From NCBI RefSeq assembly GCF_051200875.1, contig NZ_CP195191.1, positions 3,782,001 through 3,846,000 of the forward strand: DNA of 64,000 nt. The letters are read 5' to 3'. Positions 1-7,762 of the stretch are shown here, one piece after another (position 1 is the first letter of the stretch; each line of letters starts with the position of its first letter). The notes beneath the pieces are model-generated. The model ran no database searches. It had not been told where the DNA came from and was given only the letters and a program-made list of their open reading frames with translations. This stretch comes from Pseudotabrizicola sp051200875 (GTDB taxonomy: Bacteria; Pseudomonadota; Alphaproteobacteria; Rhodobacterales; Rhodobacteraceae). Both the position numbers and the translations under genes were made by a program.

Positions 1-324
1 TGCGTGGTCCATGAAGGTCTTTGGCGGGCCAGCTTGCTCTTTCGATTCGGCCACCAAAACGTCGCCGTTTGGCAAGACTTCGATCCAGCGAGGATGGTCC
101 AGACCCGTGGCGAATGCATTCACCTTAAGCCCAGGCGCGCAAGTCGGCAGATGACCGTCCTTCCATCCCTCGGCAGCGGGCATCTTCAGGGTCATGATGC
201 CTTGTTTTTTTGCTTCGGGGATCTGCGGCGTCTGGCCGACGGCCTGATGCGTCGGCGCCCCGATCCGGCGCGTCAGCGCGATTGCACCACCAACCAAGGC
301 CGTAACTTTGGCGATCAACTCCAT
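1..324 (-). CDS. PQQ-type sorbosone/aldose dehydrogenase, N-terminal part (cut by window edge)
   Basis: Only the first 108 codons are in the window. The ATG (322-324) follows a GGAGA ribosome site about six bases upstream. After a hydrophobic N-terminal stretch (about residues 3-18) comes the hallmark start of the periplasmic L-sorbosone dehydrogenase/PQQ-dependent sugar dehydrogenase family: a KMPAAEGWKDG segment, then the first beta-propeller blade with HPRWIEVLPNGDVLVAE. Such enzymes oxidise aldoses or aldehydes in the periplasm with a quinone cofactor. It lies 118 bp downstream of the TRAP permease gene on the same strand, so it may be the last gene of that operon. The real substrate cannot be told. 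Family call is firm; completeness is unknown. Confidence 0.8.
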   Translation of the reverse strand, partial: MELIAKVTALVGGAIALTRRIGAPTHQAVGQTPQIPEAKKQGIMTLKMPAAEGWKDGHLPTCAPGLKVNAFATGLDHPRWIEVLPNGDVLVAESKEQAGPPKTFMDHA

Positions 325-442
325 CTGCGGTCTCCTATCCAATCAGGTCGCAAGGTAGCGGCTAATCCTCTGGAGATACCAGTGCTTTCGTCGCTTTTCC
401 AAGTGTTGTCTGGCCGGGTCATGGCTGGCAGCTGCGACGATG

Positions 443-1756
443 CTATTGTGCAGCGCCCATCATCGTATTGGGCAAAAGCAAAGCTATCTGGGGGAAGAGG
501 ATCAACAGCCCAACAAGGGCAAGCATCGACAAGAGGAACGGCCAGACACCCCGGAAGATCTCTGAGAGTTCGACATGTGGTGCAACCGACTTGACGATGA
601 ACACGTTGATCCCAACAGGCGGGGTGATCAGACCTGTTTCCAGCATGATCACGACAAGGACGCCAAACCAGATCGGGTCAAAGCCGAGGGAGGTGATGAC
701 CGGAAAGAAAATCGGCATGGTTAGCACCAGCATCGCGAACCCTTCCATGAAGCATCCAAGGATCAGGAAGGTCACAAGGATCATCAACAGCACACCATAG
801 GGGCCGACGGGCAGTGCTGTCAGCATACGCCCGACAAGTCCGGGAATGTCACTTAACGCCAGAAACGGTCCCAAAAGATGGGCCGCAATGAGTATCAGCA
901 TGACAACAGCGGTGGTCGCGACGCTGTCTTTCAACGCGCGAAGGAAGGCGTCTAGGGTCAGATGGCGGGTGAAGAGGCCGTAGAGGATTGACAGAAACGC
1001 CCCGACGGCCGCGGCCTCGGTCACCGAAAAGAAACCGCCATAGATGCCTCCGATCGTCAGTGTAACAAGCACGATCAGCGGCAAGGCGCCAAAGGTTGCA
1101 ACCCAACGCTCCTTCCACGTCGAAACAGGACCCTTCGGCCCAAGTGCCGGGTTGAGCGTGGTGAGAATGAGGATCGTCGAGATAAAAAGAGCCATCAGCA
1201 GCAACCCCGGCAGCACACCGGCCAGGAACAGGCGGCCGATGGATTGCTGGGTCAGGATGGCGTAAAGGACAAAACCTGTTGAGGGCGGGATCAGAATGCC
1301 CAACGTTCCGCCCGCAGCTACAGAGCCGCAAGACAAGCGCGGGGAATAGTTGAACCGCTCCATTTCGCCCAGTGAAACCCGGCCCATGGTCAGGGCAGAG
1401 GCAACAGAAGACCCCGAAAGTGCCGCAAACCCGCCCGAGCCAATGACAGTTGCAGAGGCAAGGCCGCCGCGCCAATGGCCGATCCAGGCATAGGCGGCCT
1501 CGTACAGCTTGCGCGAAAGACCGCTTTCCGTGGCGATATTGCCCATAAGAATGAAAAGCGGGATCACAACGAGTTCGGGGTTCGACGCGAGTGTGAAGCT
1601 TTCCGAAGACAAAAGCCCCATCGCTGCATTCCAACCGTTCAGGGCCCAGATGCCGATGAAACCGACAAGGAACATGCAAAAAGCAACGGGAATGCGCAGG
1701 AAGAGCATGACCAGAAGAACGGCTATGCCGATCAATCCGTAGCTTGTTGGGGTCAA
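443..1756 (-). CDS. dctM: TRAP transporter large permease (DctM family)
   Basis: The 437-residue polytopic protein is the usual length for the 4TMS-extended large membrane subunit of tripartite ATP-independent periplasmic transporters. Hydrophobic segments run through the whole length, with the glycine- and proline-rich loops typical of the DctM/SiaM core (for example GGTLGILIPPSTGFV near residue 148 and TGLITPPVGINVF near 375). It drives sodium-coupled uptake of a carboxylate delivered by the periplasmic receptor. Its start overlaps the stop of the small-permease gene by four bases (ATGA), so the two are translationally coupled. The ligM gene upstream suggests a methoxylated aromatic acid such as vanillate as substrate; that is inference. 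Confidence 0.93.
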   Translation of the reverse strand: MTPTSYGLIGIAVLLVMLFLRIPVAFCMFLVGFIGIWALNGWNAAMGLLSSESFTLASNPELVVIPLFILMGNIATESGLSRKLYEAAYAWIGHWRGGLASATVIGSGGFAALSGSSVASALTMGRVSLGEMERFNYSPRLSCGSVAAGGTLGILIPPSTGFVLYAILTQQSIGRLFLAGVLPGLLLMALFISTILILTTLNPALGPKGPVSTWKERWVATFGALPLIVLVTLTIGGIYGGFFSVTEAAAVGAFLSILYGLFTRHLTLDAFLRALKDSVATTAVVMLILIAAHLLGPFLALSDIPGLVGRMLTALPVGPYGVLLMILVTFLILGCFMEGFAMLVLTMPIFFPVITSLGFDPIWFGVLVVIMLETGLITPPVGINVFIVKSVAPHVELSEIFRGVWPFLLSMLALVGLLILFPQIALLLPNTMMGAAQ

Positions 1757-2268
1757 AGGTCCGTCTCCGTGGAATTGATGCGGATGTCACGGCGATAGAC
1801 CGCCAGTTCCACGGCCCGCAACAACATGGCAAGACCGGTAAAGGCCGAGATTAGGGCCAGCGCCCATTGGAACCACGCCTTCGGCAAAAGCAGCAGGTTT
1901 GTCTTGATGTTCAGCATCACGCTTAGCTTTGCGCTGTCGTAAACGGCCCAAGCGATGAACAGAAAGATCACCCCACCAAGCAGCGCAGTGAAGATGTCGA
2001 TGGTCCGATTGAACCAAGTTGGGAACTGGCGCTCAAGGATGTCGACCGTGATGTGGCCGCCTTGGCGGTCACAGATCGCCATGCCGCCGAATACCAAAAG
2101 CACCATGACCATCGTGATCAAGTCTTGGCTTCCGTAAAGCGGGGCTTTGGCGGCGCGTCCGACCACATCAGTCATGATCACGCAGATCTCGATGAAAAGC
2201 GCAATCGCCCCAATAAAAGCGGACAGGCCAATCAGCCTGTCCATCCATTTCCGAAGGGTCGAAACCAC
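1753..2268 (-). CDS. dctQ: TRAP transporter small permease (DctQ family)
   Basis: A 171-residue membrane protein with four predicted hydrophobic helices (about residues 15-35, 50-68, 88-110 and 130-150), the standard layout of the DctQ subunit that pairs with DctM. The motif WFNRTIDIF and the interhelical GMAICDRQGGHITVDIL segment are family-typical. It follows the stop of the binding-protein gene with no gap and overlaps the dctM start by four bases, so receptor, small and large permease form one P-Q-M unit. DctQ proteins stabilise the transport complex in the inner membrane. Confidence 0.92.
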   Translation of the reverse strand: MVSTLRKWMDRLIGLSAFIGAIALFIEICVIMTDVVGRAAKAPLYGSQDLITMVMVLLVFGGMAICDRQGGHITVDILERQFPTWFNRTIDIFTALLGGVIFLFIAWAVYDSAKLSVMLNIKTNLLLLPKAWFQWALALISAFTGLAMLLRAVELAVYRRDIRINSTETDL

Positions 2269-3246
2269 TTACTTGCCCTGCATCTTGGCAAGCGTTGCTT
2301 CGCCACCCACGCCAGCGACATATTTGTCGGTGACGCTTGCCACCGCATCGGCAAAGGCCTGCGCTTCTTCCGCGCTGAGGTCGATCACCGTGTTGTCACC
2401 AGCTGCGCGCGCAGCTTCCAAGGCAGCATTCGCTGTTGCGTTCCACGCATCCTCGGCCGATTTCGACAAAGGTGCACCAGCAACGGCGTCAATGGCGGCC
2501 TTCTGGTCGTCGGGCAGCGCATCATATTTGGCTGCGGTCATGACCGTGTAGAAAGACCCGCGACCGATATTGGCACCAAGGGTGTAGCTATTGGCCACTT
2601 CGTCCAGTTTGAAGTCCGACAAGGTCGATGCACCCGTGATCACACCGTCGATCAGGCCGGTTTGAAGGGCATTGTAGACTTGGTTGATCGGCATCTGAAC
2701 GGGGGTCGCCCCCAAGGCTTCGGCAACTTCTGCCATCGTGGTTCCGGCAACGCGGATTTTCAGGCCTGCCAGATCAGCCGGTGAACGGATCTCGCGGTCC
2801 TTCATGATGAAAATGTTGGGCTCCGAGGTCCAAATCGCCAGAGGTTTGGTGCCGGGGAATTCGGCCGAAATGTCGTCGATCGAGCGCCAGATCGCCTCAT
2901 ATCCCGGCACATCCAGCGGAATGGCATTCGGAAGTTCCACGATCATGGTTTTGGGGAATTGGGACGACGTATATCCCGGAAGACCCCAAGCGATATCGGC
3001 CACGCCTTGCACGACGCGAACGTACTGTTCTGCCGGGCCTGCTCCAAGCTCCCCGCCGTGGTATCCCTTGACGGTCAAAGCGCCGCCGGTGGCCGCGGAA
3101 AGATCGGCATTCAGCTTTTCAATGACCGATGCGTTGATGGTGTGGAACGGCGGGGTGAAATTCGCAAACTTCAGCTCTTCTGCCTTGGCGGCCCCAAAGG
3201 TTCCGACGGCAATTGCTGCGCTTGCAAGTAAAGTACGGATCATCAT
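2269..3246 (-). CDS. dctP: TRAP transporter periplasmic solute receptor (DctP family)
   Basis: The 325-residue product begins with a Sec signal peptide (hydrophobic core about 5-18, likely cleavage after Ala22 in AKA). The mature domain is DctP-like: it contains the family segment IRVAGTTMAEVAEALGATPV around residue 165, where a conserved arginine binds the substrate carboxylate, then LIDGVITGAS. Two adjacent ATGs (3246 and 3243) are both served by GGAGGAG upstream. The gene lies 126 bp after ligM on the same strand, and that gap holds an 11-base G tract on the coding strand. It captures an organic acid in the periplasm; an aromatic acid is likely from context but unproven. Confidence 0.92.
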   Translation of the reverse strand: MMIRTLLASAAIAVGTFGAAKAEELKFANFTPPFHTINASVIEKLNADLSAATGGALTVKGYHGGELGAGPAEQYVRVVQGVADIAWGLPGYTSSQFPKTMIVELPNAIPLDVPGYEAIWRSIDDISAEFPGTKPLAIWTSEPNIFIMKDREIRSPADLAGLKIRVAGTTMAEVAEALGATPVQMPINQVYNALQTGLIDGVITGASTLSDFKLDEVANSYTLGANIGRGSFYTVMTAAKYDALPDDQKAAIDAVAGAPLSKSAEDAWNATANAALEAARAAGDNTVIDLSAEEAQAFADAVASVTDKYVAGVGGEATLAKMQGK

Positions 3247-3316
3247 GGTCTCCTCCCATTCAAATCACGCCGGTTTTCTACCGGCTGTTTTCAGCTTGGG
3301 GGGAGGATATGCATAA

Positions 3317-3327
3317 CCCCCCCCCCC
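3317..3327. repeat. Homopolymer tract of 11 C (G on the coding strand) upstream of dctP
   Basis: Eleven consecutive C residues lie about 70 bp upstream of the dctP start, in the gap between ligM and the TRAP genes. A short inverted repeat (gccggt / accggc, 3269-3285) lies between it and the start codon. No matching gene or terminator T tract is visible. Mononucleotide runs of this length are prone to slippage. Confidence 0.6.
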
Positions 3328-3372
3328 GAGTCTTATCACATTCGCAGGGTAGACTATAAGTAGAGACTATAC

Positions 3373-4779
3373 CTACTTTCTTGTTCTCCAGCTGTCGGCA
3401 TAATTTTCACGCGCTTCGCGGGCATAAGGGGTTGGCGCCACCCGCACACGGATTTCAGCCTGTTTGTGCGGTTCTGTCGAGGTTTTTCCAGTGGTCTCCG
3501 GCTCACCCCATTTCAGGGTCAGCACGTCACCTTCCTGAACATCTTGGGAAACGACACCCAACGACAGAACGCAGCGTTCGTTCCAAGAGTAGCCGTTGAA
3601 CATGCTCATGCCGACCATTTTTCCGTCTCGAAGCACCATATCCGCGCTGGAGGACGCGTAGTTCGGCTGTGGGAAGTCGATCCACTTGTAGGGTGTTCCG
3701 TCTTCAAAGGCCGAGGCGATGACTTTAAGTACATCCTCGCGGTTCCATTCAAAGGTCACCTTCTTGCGGTTCTTCGGGCTGCCCTTCATCGCAGCCAAGG
3801 CTTCCTTGCCGATAAAATCAGGCTTCTTCCAGCCGATGTAGAAGTCGTAACCAAGTTCGAACGGGTTGACATAATAGTCTTCGATATTGTCCGAAACAAA
3901 GCTGCCGCCGATCGCGCCACCTGCTTCGTAACTGTCAGCACCCAGCCAGTCGCGGTAATCCTGAAGCATTCCGCCGCCGGTGTAGATGCCGGGGAGAGGA
4001 GACGGAATCCAGCCCGATTCCAACGTGTTGGTCGAGTAGGCCCGGCTTCCGCACTGGACCAGATTCACACCGGCATCGCGTGCCGCCTGAAGGATGGTCG
4101 AGTGGATGTAGTCTTTGTCCTTGTACGGACCCCAGATTTCAAGTCCTGGTGCGCCTGACATGCCATGCCGCAGAGCCTGCACCTTTTTCGACCCGACATT
4201 GATCCAGTCGACATGGAAGAATTTGATGTCGGGGATAGGCCCGCCATTCATTTTCTCGAAAATCTTCGGCGCGTCGGGGCCTTGGATCTGATAGCGATAA
4301 TGTTCGCGCAGAACGCGTTCGCCTTCGGGGCGGCTTGGGCTGCGCGGGTCGTGACGAATGCGGACATTCCACTTGCCCCAAGCAGCGCAGAACAAAAGCC
4401 AATTCGACGTCGGCGCGCGCCCGACCAGAATGTACTTGTCTTCACGTTCGCGGAAAATGATGTGGTCGCCGATGACATGGCCCGCAGGGGTGACTGGCAC
4501 ATAGTGCTTTGCTCGGTTCAGGTCGAAATTGGCAAAGCTGTTGATTCCATGATGTGACAGAAATTCGGTTGCTTGCGGGCCTTCGACGATCACCTCATCC
4601 ATGTGGTGTGATTGATCGAACAGAACCGCAGACTCCCTCCATGCGGCTTGCTCGTTGCGCCAATTCTGAAATTCCGGGGCGACGACCGGATAGACATACA
4701 TCCCGATCTTTGAGTTGCGAAGCATGGTGACCGGATTGCCGGCCTTGGCCAAGCTGGCCGAAAGGCTGTTTGTGGACAT
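3373..4779 (-). CDS. ligM: Tetrahydrofolate-dependent aromatic O-demethylase, LigM-like (GcvT family)
   Basis: The 468-residue protein matches the length and layout of the LigM vanillate/3-O-methylgallate O-demethylases rather than the longer DesA type. The N-terminal GcvT-like folate-binding region has YVYPVVAPEFQNW (28-40) and the AVLFDQSHHMDEV segment (about 51-63), which aligns with the folate/substrate site. The C-terminal GcvT barrel is in place. The reaction moves the methyl group of a methoxylated aromatic acid to tetrahydrofolate; vanillate would give protocatechuate, the substrate of the pca genes at 11-13 kb. A perfect AATGTATACATT palindrome lies about 20 bp upstream of the start, and the GntR gene is divergent from nothing but directly upstream on the same strand. 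Substrate preference is inferred. Confidence 0.88.
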   Translation of the reverse strand: MSTNSLSASLAKAGNPVTMLRNSKIGMYVYPVVAPEFQNWRNEQAAWRESAVLFDQSHHMDEVIVEGPQATEFLSHHGINSFANFDLNRAKHYVPVTPAGHVIGDHIIFREREDKYILVGRAPTSNWLLFCAAWGKWNVRIRHDPRSPSRPEGERVLREHYRYQIQGPDAPKIFEKMNGGPIPDIKFFHVDWINVGSKKVQALRHGMSGAPGLEIWGPYKDKDYIHSTILQAARDAGVNLVQCGSRAYSTNTLESGWIPSPLPGIYTGGGMLQDYRDWLGADSYEAGGAIGGSFVSDNIEDYYVNPFELGYDFYIGWKKPDFIGKEALAAMKGSPKNRKKVTFEWNREDVLKVIASAFEDGTPYKWIDFPQPNYASSSADMVLRDGKMVGMSMFNGYSWNERCVLSLGVVSQDVQEGDVLTLKWGEPETTGKTSTEPHKQAEIRVRVAPTPYAREARENYADSWRTRK

Positions 4780-4796
4780 CAGTTCCTCCCTTGATG

Positions 4797-4808
4797 AATG
4801 TATACATT
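4797..4808. promoter_or_regulatory. GntR-type operator upstream of ligM
   Basis: A perfect 12-bp palindrome, AATGTATACATT, lies 18 bp upstream of the ligM start codon. The same 12 bases recur at 5690-5701 upstream of the GntR gene, and a partial copy at 4872-4883. Identical palindromes in front of a FCD-type GntR regulator and its neighbour gene are typical of an autoregulated repressor. Binding itself is inferred. Confidence 0.75.
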
Positions 4809-4871
4809 TACGCGTCGATTAAATGTATCTGGCAAGGGAAAAGTAAAGTCCTCCGCATAAAAACGAAGATA

Positions 4872-4883
4872 AATGTATACAGG
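4872..4883. promoter_or_regulatory. Partial GntR operator between gntR stop and ligM
   Basis: AATGTATACAGG matches the first 10 bases of the AATGTATACATT palindrome found at 4797 and 5690. It lies six bases beyond the gntR stop codon, so it could be a second site in the ligM promoter region. A further half-like AAATGTATCT is at 4821-4830. Confidence 0.5.
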
Positions 4884-4888
4884 TTTGG

Positions 4889-5626
4889 CTAGGAAGCAAT
4901 CAGGGCAAGGCTTGATACGCCAATCCGCTGCTTTGGGTCGGCGGCAAATAGGAATTCCACGTTTCGGCGTGCGGCGCGCGCATGTTCGCGGGCAATCGAT
5001 TCGGCGCGAGCGCCTTCTCTTGCTCGAATCGCTTCGACAATAGATCGGTGCTGTTCCTGCGCTGGGATCAAGGTTCTGCGAAACCGATCTATCTTTAAGT
5101 CGTCCGCAAGAAAGGCTGACGGAGAGGCGAATGGAAGCCGCGTGACGCGCTCAATTTCGCGTTGCAAGACGGCGCTGCCGCACAGGCGTGACAGCAGTAC
5201 GTGAAACTGAGTGTTCAGCATAGCGTAGCGCGAAATATCAATTTCTTCAGTCTTTACAAAGACACATGCATCCAGATCGGCCAGCAGAAACTCAATCTTC
5301 GTTAACAGGTCCGGGTCGGCACCACGCTCGGCCGCAAATCTTGCGGCGGTCCCTTCAAGCACGCCGCGCAGTTCAATTGTATCCACCACTTCGGCCAGGG
5401 CAAAACTCCGAACCGTAAAGCCGCCGCTTTGTCCGCGCTCAAGAAGGCCCTCTTCGGCGAGTTGGGATAGGGCTGCGCGAACAGGTGTTCTGGAAATCTG
5501 CAGCTCTTCAGCGAGGGCGACTTCAAACAGCCTTGTCCCGCCTTGAATTGCGCCACTCAGGATGCGCTGGCGCAAAGAGAAAAGGGCGCGTTGGGCATGC
5601 GTTGAGGCTGTGGATGTTTGAGACAT
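4889..5626 (-). CDS. GntR-family regulator, FCD subfamily (VanR-like)
   Basis: The 245-residue protein has an N-terminal winged helix of GntR type (about residues 12-78; LFEVALAEELQISRTPVRAA is the recognition region). It is followed by an all-helical FCD ligand domain (about 90-225) with the metal-site histidines in FHVLLSRLCG and EQHRSIVEAI. It sits directly upstream of ligM on the same strand, with a perfect AATGTATACATT palindrome in its own promoter and another before ligM. The simplest reading is a repressor of the demethylase/TRAP operon relieved by an aromatic acid or its product. Regulation of vanillate genes by such proteins is known (VanR); the ligand here is inference. Confidence 0.88.
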   Translation of the reverse strand: MSQTSTASTHAQRALFSLRQRILSGAIQGGTRLFEVALAEELQISRTPVRAALSQLAEEGLLERGQSGGFTVRSFALAEVVDTIELRGVLEGTAARFAAERGADPDLLTKIEFLLADLDACVFVKTEEIDISRYAMLNTQFHVLLSRLCGSAVLQREIERVTRLPFASPSAFLADDLKIDRFRRTLIPAQEQHRSIVEAIRAREGARAESIAREHARAARRNVEFLFAADPKQRIGVSSLALIAS

Positions 5627-5689
5627 CGGAGATGCGGTCCTGAGTTTGCATACATGAACGAACCGGACCAGTTTAGCAGGCTGATTGGA

Positions 5690-5701
5690 AATGTATACAT
5701 T
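5690..5701. promoter_or_regulatory. GntR autoregulatory operator
   Basis: A perfect AATGTATACATT palindrome is centred about 70 bp upstream of the gntR start codon, identical to the ligM-proximal site. A half-site-like GCATACATGA lies at 5648-5657, closer to the gene. Confidence 0.72.
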
Positions 5702-5734
5702 GAGTGGAATTTCGTCGACGCCGATAGGTCGAGA

Positions 5735-6901
5735 TCAGGTATTCGCTGCGACTTCCCTGACGGCGGCAAGCATTTCTGATTGCACGCGCGTGGGCACCCA
5801 ACCTTGCCGCATCAGGATGCCAATGGGACGGGGGGCATCGTTCAGGTGTAACGGCAGGAGAGCCAAGCTGGCGCTGGCCAATTCCGGGGCGACTTGAAGG
5901 GCCGAGGCAAAGCCCAGATGATCTGATTGGCGCAAGAGTTCCCGCATCAGGATCAATGACCCCGTTTCAACCAGGCTTTCGGGGCGGGAGCCGTTTTCGA
6001 AAAGCGTTTCAAATGTCGCGCGGCCCGGTGCGCCATCGGGGGCGACAACCCAAGGTAGGGATGACATTTCGCGCAGAGAGATAGAGGCCCTTGATGTCAG
6101 TGGATGGTCAGGTCGGCAGACCACGGTCATCTGGTCGTTCAGCAAAACTTCCTGATCTAGATCAGGGACTGTTTCGGCGGGGCGCAGGGCGCCGATGATA
6201 AAGTCGATCTCGCCGCGGCGCAGGCCAAGAGCAAGATCCGTAAAGGTGCCATCGACGATCTTTATTCTGATCAAAGGTCGTAGGGTTCGGAACCGGGCAA
6301 TCGCGGGGCCAAGGAGGCATGACCGCGAGAGGGGCAGGCCTCCGATGACGATGCGGCCGACTTCGCGTCCCTTCGTCTCGGCCAGATCGGCCCAGGCCTG
6401 ATCAAGTTCGGCAAAGCTGAGACGGGCGATCCGCGCCAGCCTTTGGACCGGCTTTGAGGCGATCACACCGCGGGCCGTACGTTCAAACATCCGGCGGCCG
6501 AATTCTTGTTCCATTTGTCCGATGGCGCGATGGACGGTGGGTTGAGACAGGCCCAATCTGCGGGCGGCTTCGGAGAAGCTTTCAGTTTCGACCACGGCGA
6601 TCAGGGCTTGCAATTGCGAGACCGTGACGGTCAGGACAAGGCGGGGGGCAAGTTCGGCCAGGGCTGGGTCGAGAAGCTGGAAGGCTCTGTCGATCCGTTC
6701 GATCAACATCCGGCCTTCGTCGGTGGGAAACAGGCCCTGCGGGCGTCTTTCGAACAGGGTGGTTTCAAGCTCTCTTTCCAGCTTGGCGAGGGCTTGGGTG
6801 ACGGCGGGTTGGGTCAGGTGGGTCTGGACGGCGGCGCGGGAGGCGGAACCGGTTGCCCCGATTTCCCGGATCACGCGCAAGTGGCGCAAGCTGAAGTTCA
6901 T
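5735..6901 (-). CDS. LysR-type regulator with two tandem N-terminal helix-turn-helix domains
   Basis: Starting from the ATG at 6901 the product is 388 residues, about 80 longer than a normal LysR protein. The excess is a second DNA-binding domain. HTH 1 spans about 4-62 (SASRAAVQTHLTQPAVTQAL then LERELETTLFERRP) and HTH 2 about 94-150 (FSEAARRLGLSQPTVHRAI then MEQEFGRRMFERT). A normal LysR effector domain (about 170-385) follows. The open frame extends 46 codons further upstream, but homology starts at this ATG. It lies between the ligM/TRAP genes and the pob/pca operon, so an aromatic acid is a reasonable effector guess. Confidence 0.85.
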   Translation of the reverse strand: MNFSLRHLRVIREIGATGSASRAAVQTHLTQPAVTQALAKLERELETTLFERRPQGLFPTDEGRMLIERIDRAFQLLDPALAELAPRLVLTVTVSQLQALIAVVETESFSEAARRLGLSQPTVHRAIGQMEQEFGRRMFERTARGVIASKPVQRLARIARLSFAELDQAWADLAETKGREVGRIVIGGLPLSRSCLLGPAIARFRTLRPLIRIKIVDGTFTDLALGLRRGEIDFIIGALRPAETVPDLDQEVLLNDQMTVVCRPDHPLTSRASISLREMSSLPWVVAPDGAPGRATFETLFENGSRPESLVETGSLILMRELLRQSDHLGFASALQVAPELASASLALLPLHLNDAPRPIGILMRQGWVPTRVQSEMLAAVREVAANT

Positions 6902-6999
6902 TTTGGTCCGTCCAAGATCGGGCAAGCCGGGCCACGATAGAGGGGCGGAAAGGGCAAATCCAACGCTTTCTTGGTGGGAGGATAGCCACACCTTATGGG

Positions 7000-7072
7000 C
7001 GTCCCCGACGGGGACGTTTTTTTGAATCAAATAATTCAACGGGTTAGTTGCGCGAATTTACGAAAAATTAAG
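7000..7072 (+). repeat. Stem-loop repeat element, copy A
   Basis: A GC stem (cgtccccg / cggggacg, 7000-7016) is followed by seven T and, about 35 bp further, the box TTTACGAAAAATTAAG (7057-7072). The same arrangement recurs at 25117-25190 and, inverted, at 55282-55354. Copies A and B also share the sequence between stem and box (TCAA-GGGTTA). This copy faces away from any plus-strand gene, so a plain terminator role does not explain it. Confidence 0.65.
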
Positions 7073-7126
7073 ATGTCCCCGCCGGAACGCGCAAAACCCT
7101 ATGCCCGAGTCTTCCCAGCCCAGGGA

Positions 7127-7660
7127 TCATTTCTCCCATTCGGCGGCGGCACTGTGCCATTGTTTTTCGGATGCGTCCCAGACACTGGCCGCAATACAGG
7201 GCGTTGGATTGATGCCACCGCATTGCGAGCCGTGCACGTCGACCAGCAACACGCGGAAGGGGCCAATCTGCGTCATGTCCCAACCCTGATTAAGAATGCT
7301 GGACAGGCTATCCCCAACCAGAAAATGCGACAGGCACCCGCCAGAACCGCAGAACAGAGCCGCCGCAGAAGAGCAACCAAACCCCGCTTCGTCGAAGGCC
7401 CAATCTGGTTGCAGATCGCCGTCCAGATCGGTGCGCTGAACCGCCCCCAAGGCAACCGAGAACGTCCCGTTCTCAAATTCCGCGCAGGTCTTTTCAGCAG
7501 CAGCGAACTTGTCCTCCAGAGCAGGCGGCAGGTCGCTCAAGTCCTGCGCATAGACAGGAAAAGCCAAAGTCGTGACAGCCAGAGACGCAAGGGCGGTTGC
7601 ATGGGCCCTTGCAAGAAGATGAATCATTTTATTGCCAAGTTTCAAATTGGGGATGGGCAT
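7127..7660 (-). CDS. Exported protein of unknown function
   Basis: No family recognised. The 177-residue frame starts with MPIPNLKLGNK and then a classic Sec signal (charged start, hydrophobic ALASLAVTTLAFPVYA, probable cleavage after AYA-type site near residue 38). An internal ATG at 7627 would give a signal peptide with a shorter n-region and is an equally good start. The mature part of about 138 residues contains several cysteines (about 59, 95, 103, 108, 147 and 157), suggesting disulfides in the periplasm. It contains SCxSAAALFCGSGGC-like cysteine clustering. It lies between the LysR gene and pobA on the same strand as both, with copy A of the stem-loop repeat just beyond its stop. Confidence 0.7.
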   Translation of the reverse strand: MPIPNLKLGNKMIHLLARAHATALASLAVTTLAFPVYAQDLSDLPPALEDKFAAAEKTCAEFENGTFSVALGAVQRTDLDGDLQPDWAFDEAGFGCSSAAALFCGSGGCLSHFLVGDSLSSILNQGWDMTQIGPFRVLLVDVHGSQCGGINPTPCIAASVWDASEKQWHSAAAEWEK

Positions 7661-7762
7661 GACGCTGGCCTTTTGGAGAAATGGAGGGAATTGAAATTCC
7701 CTTCATGAAACACGCCATGCCGATGCCGAGTAAGCCGGTGATAACGGGCTGGCCCCTGCGGA

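Noticed and set aside
4..594. 196-codon plus-strand frame at the left edge
   Set aside because: It is antisense to the sorbosone-dehydrogenase-like gene and the TRAP permease end; the minus-strand frame matches a known family from residue one.
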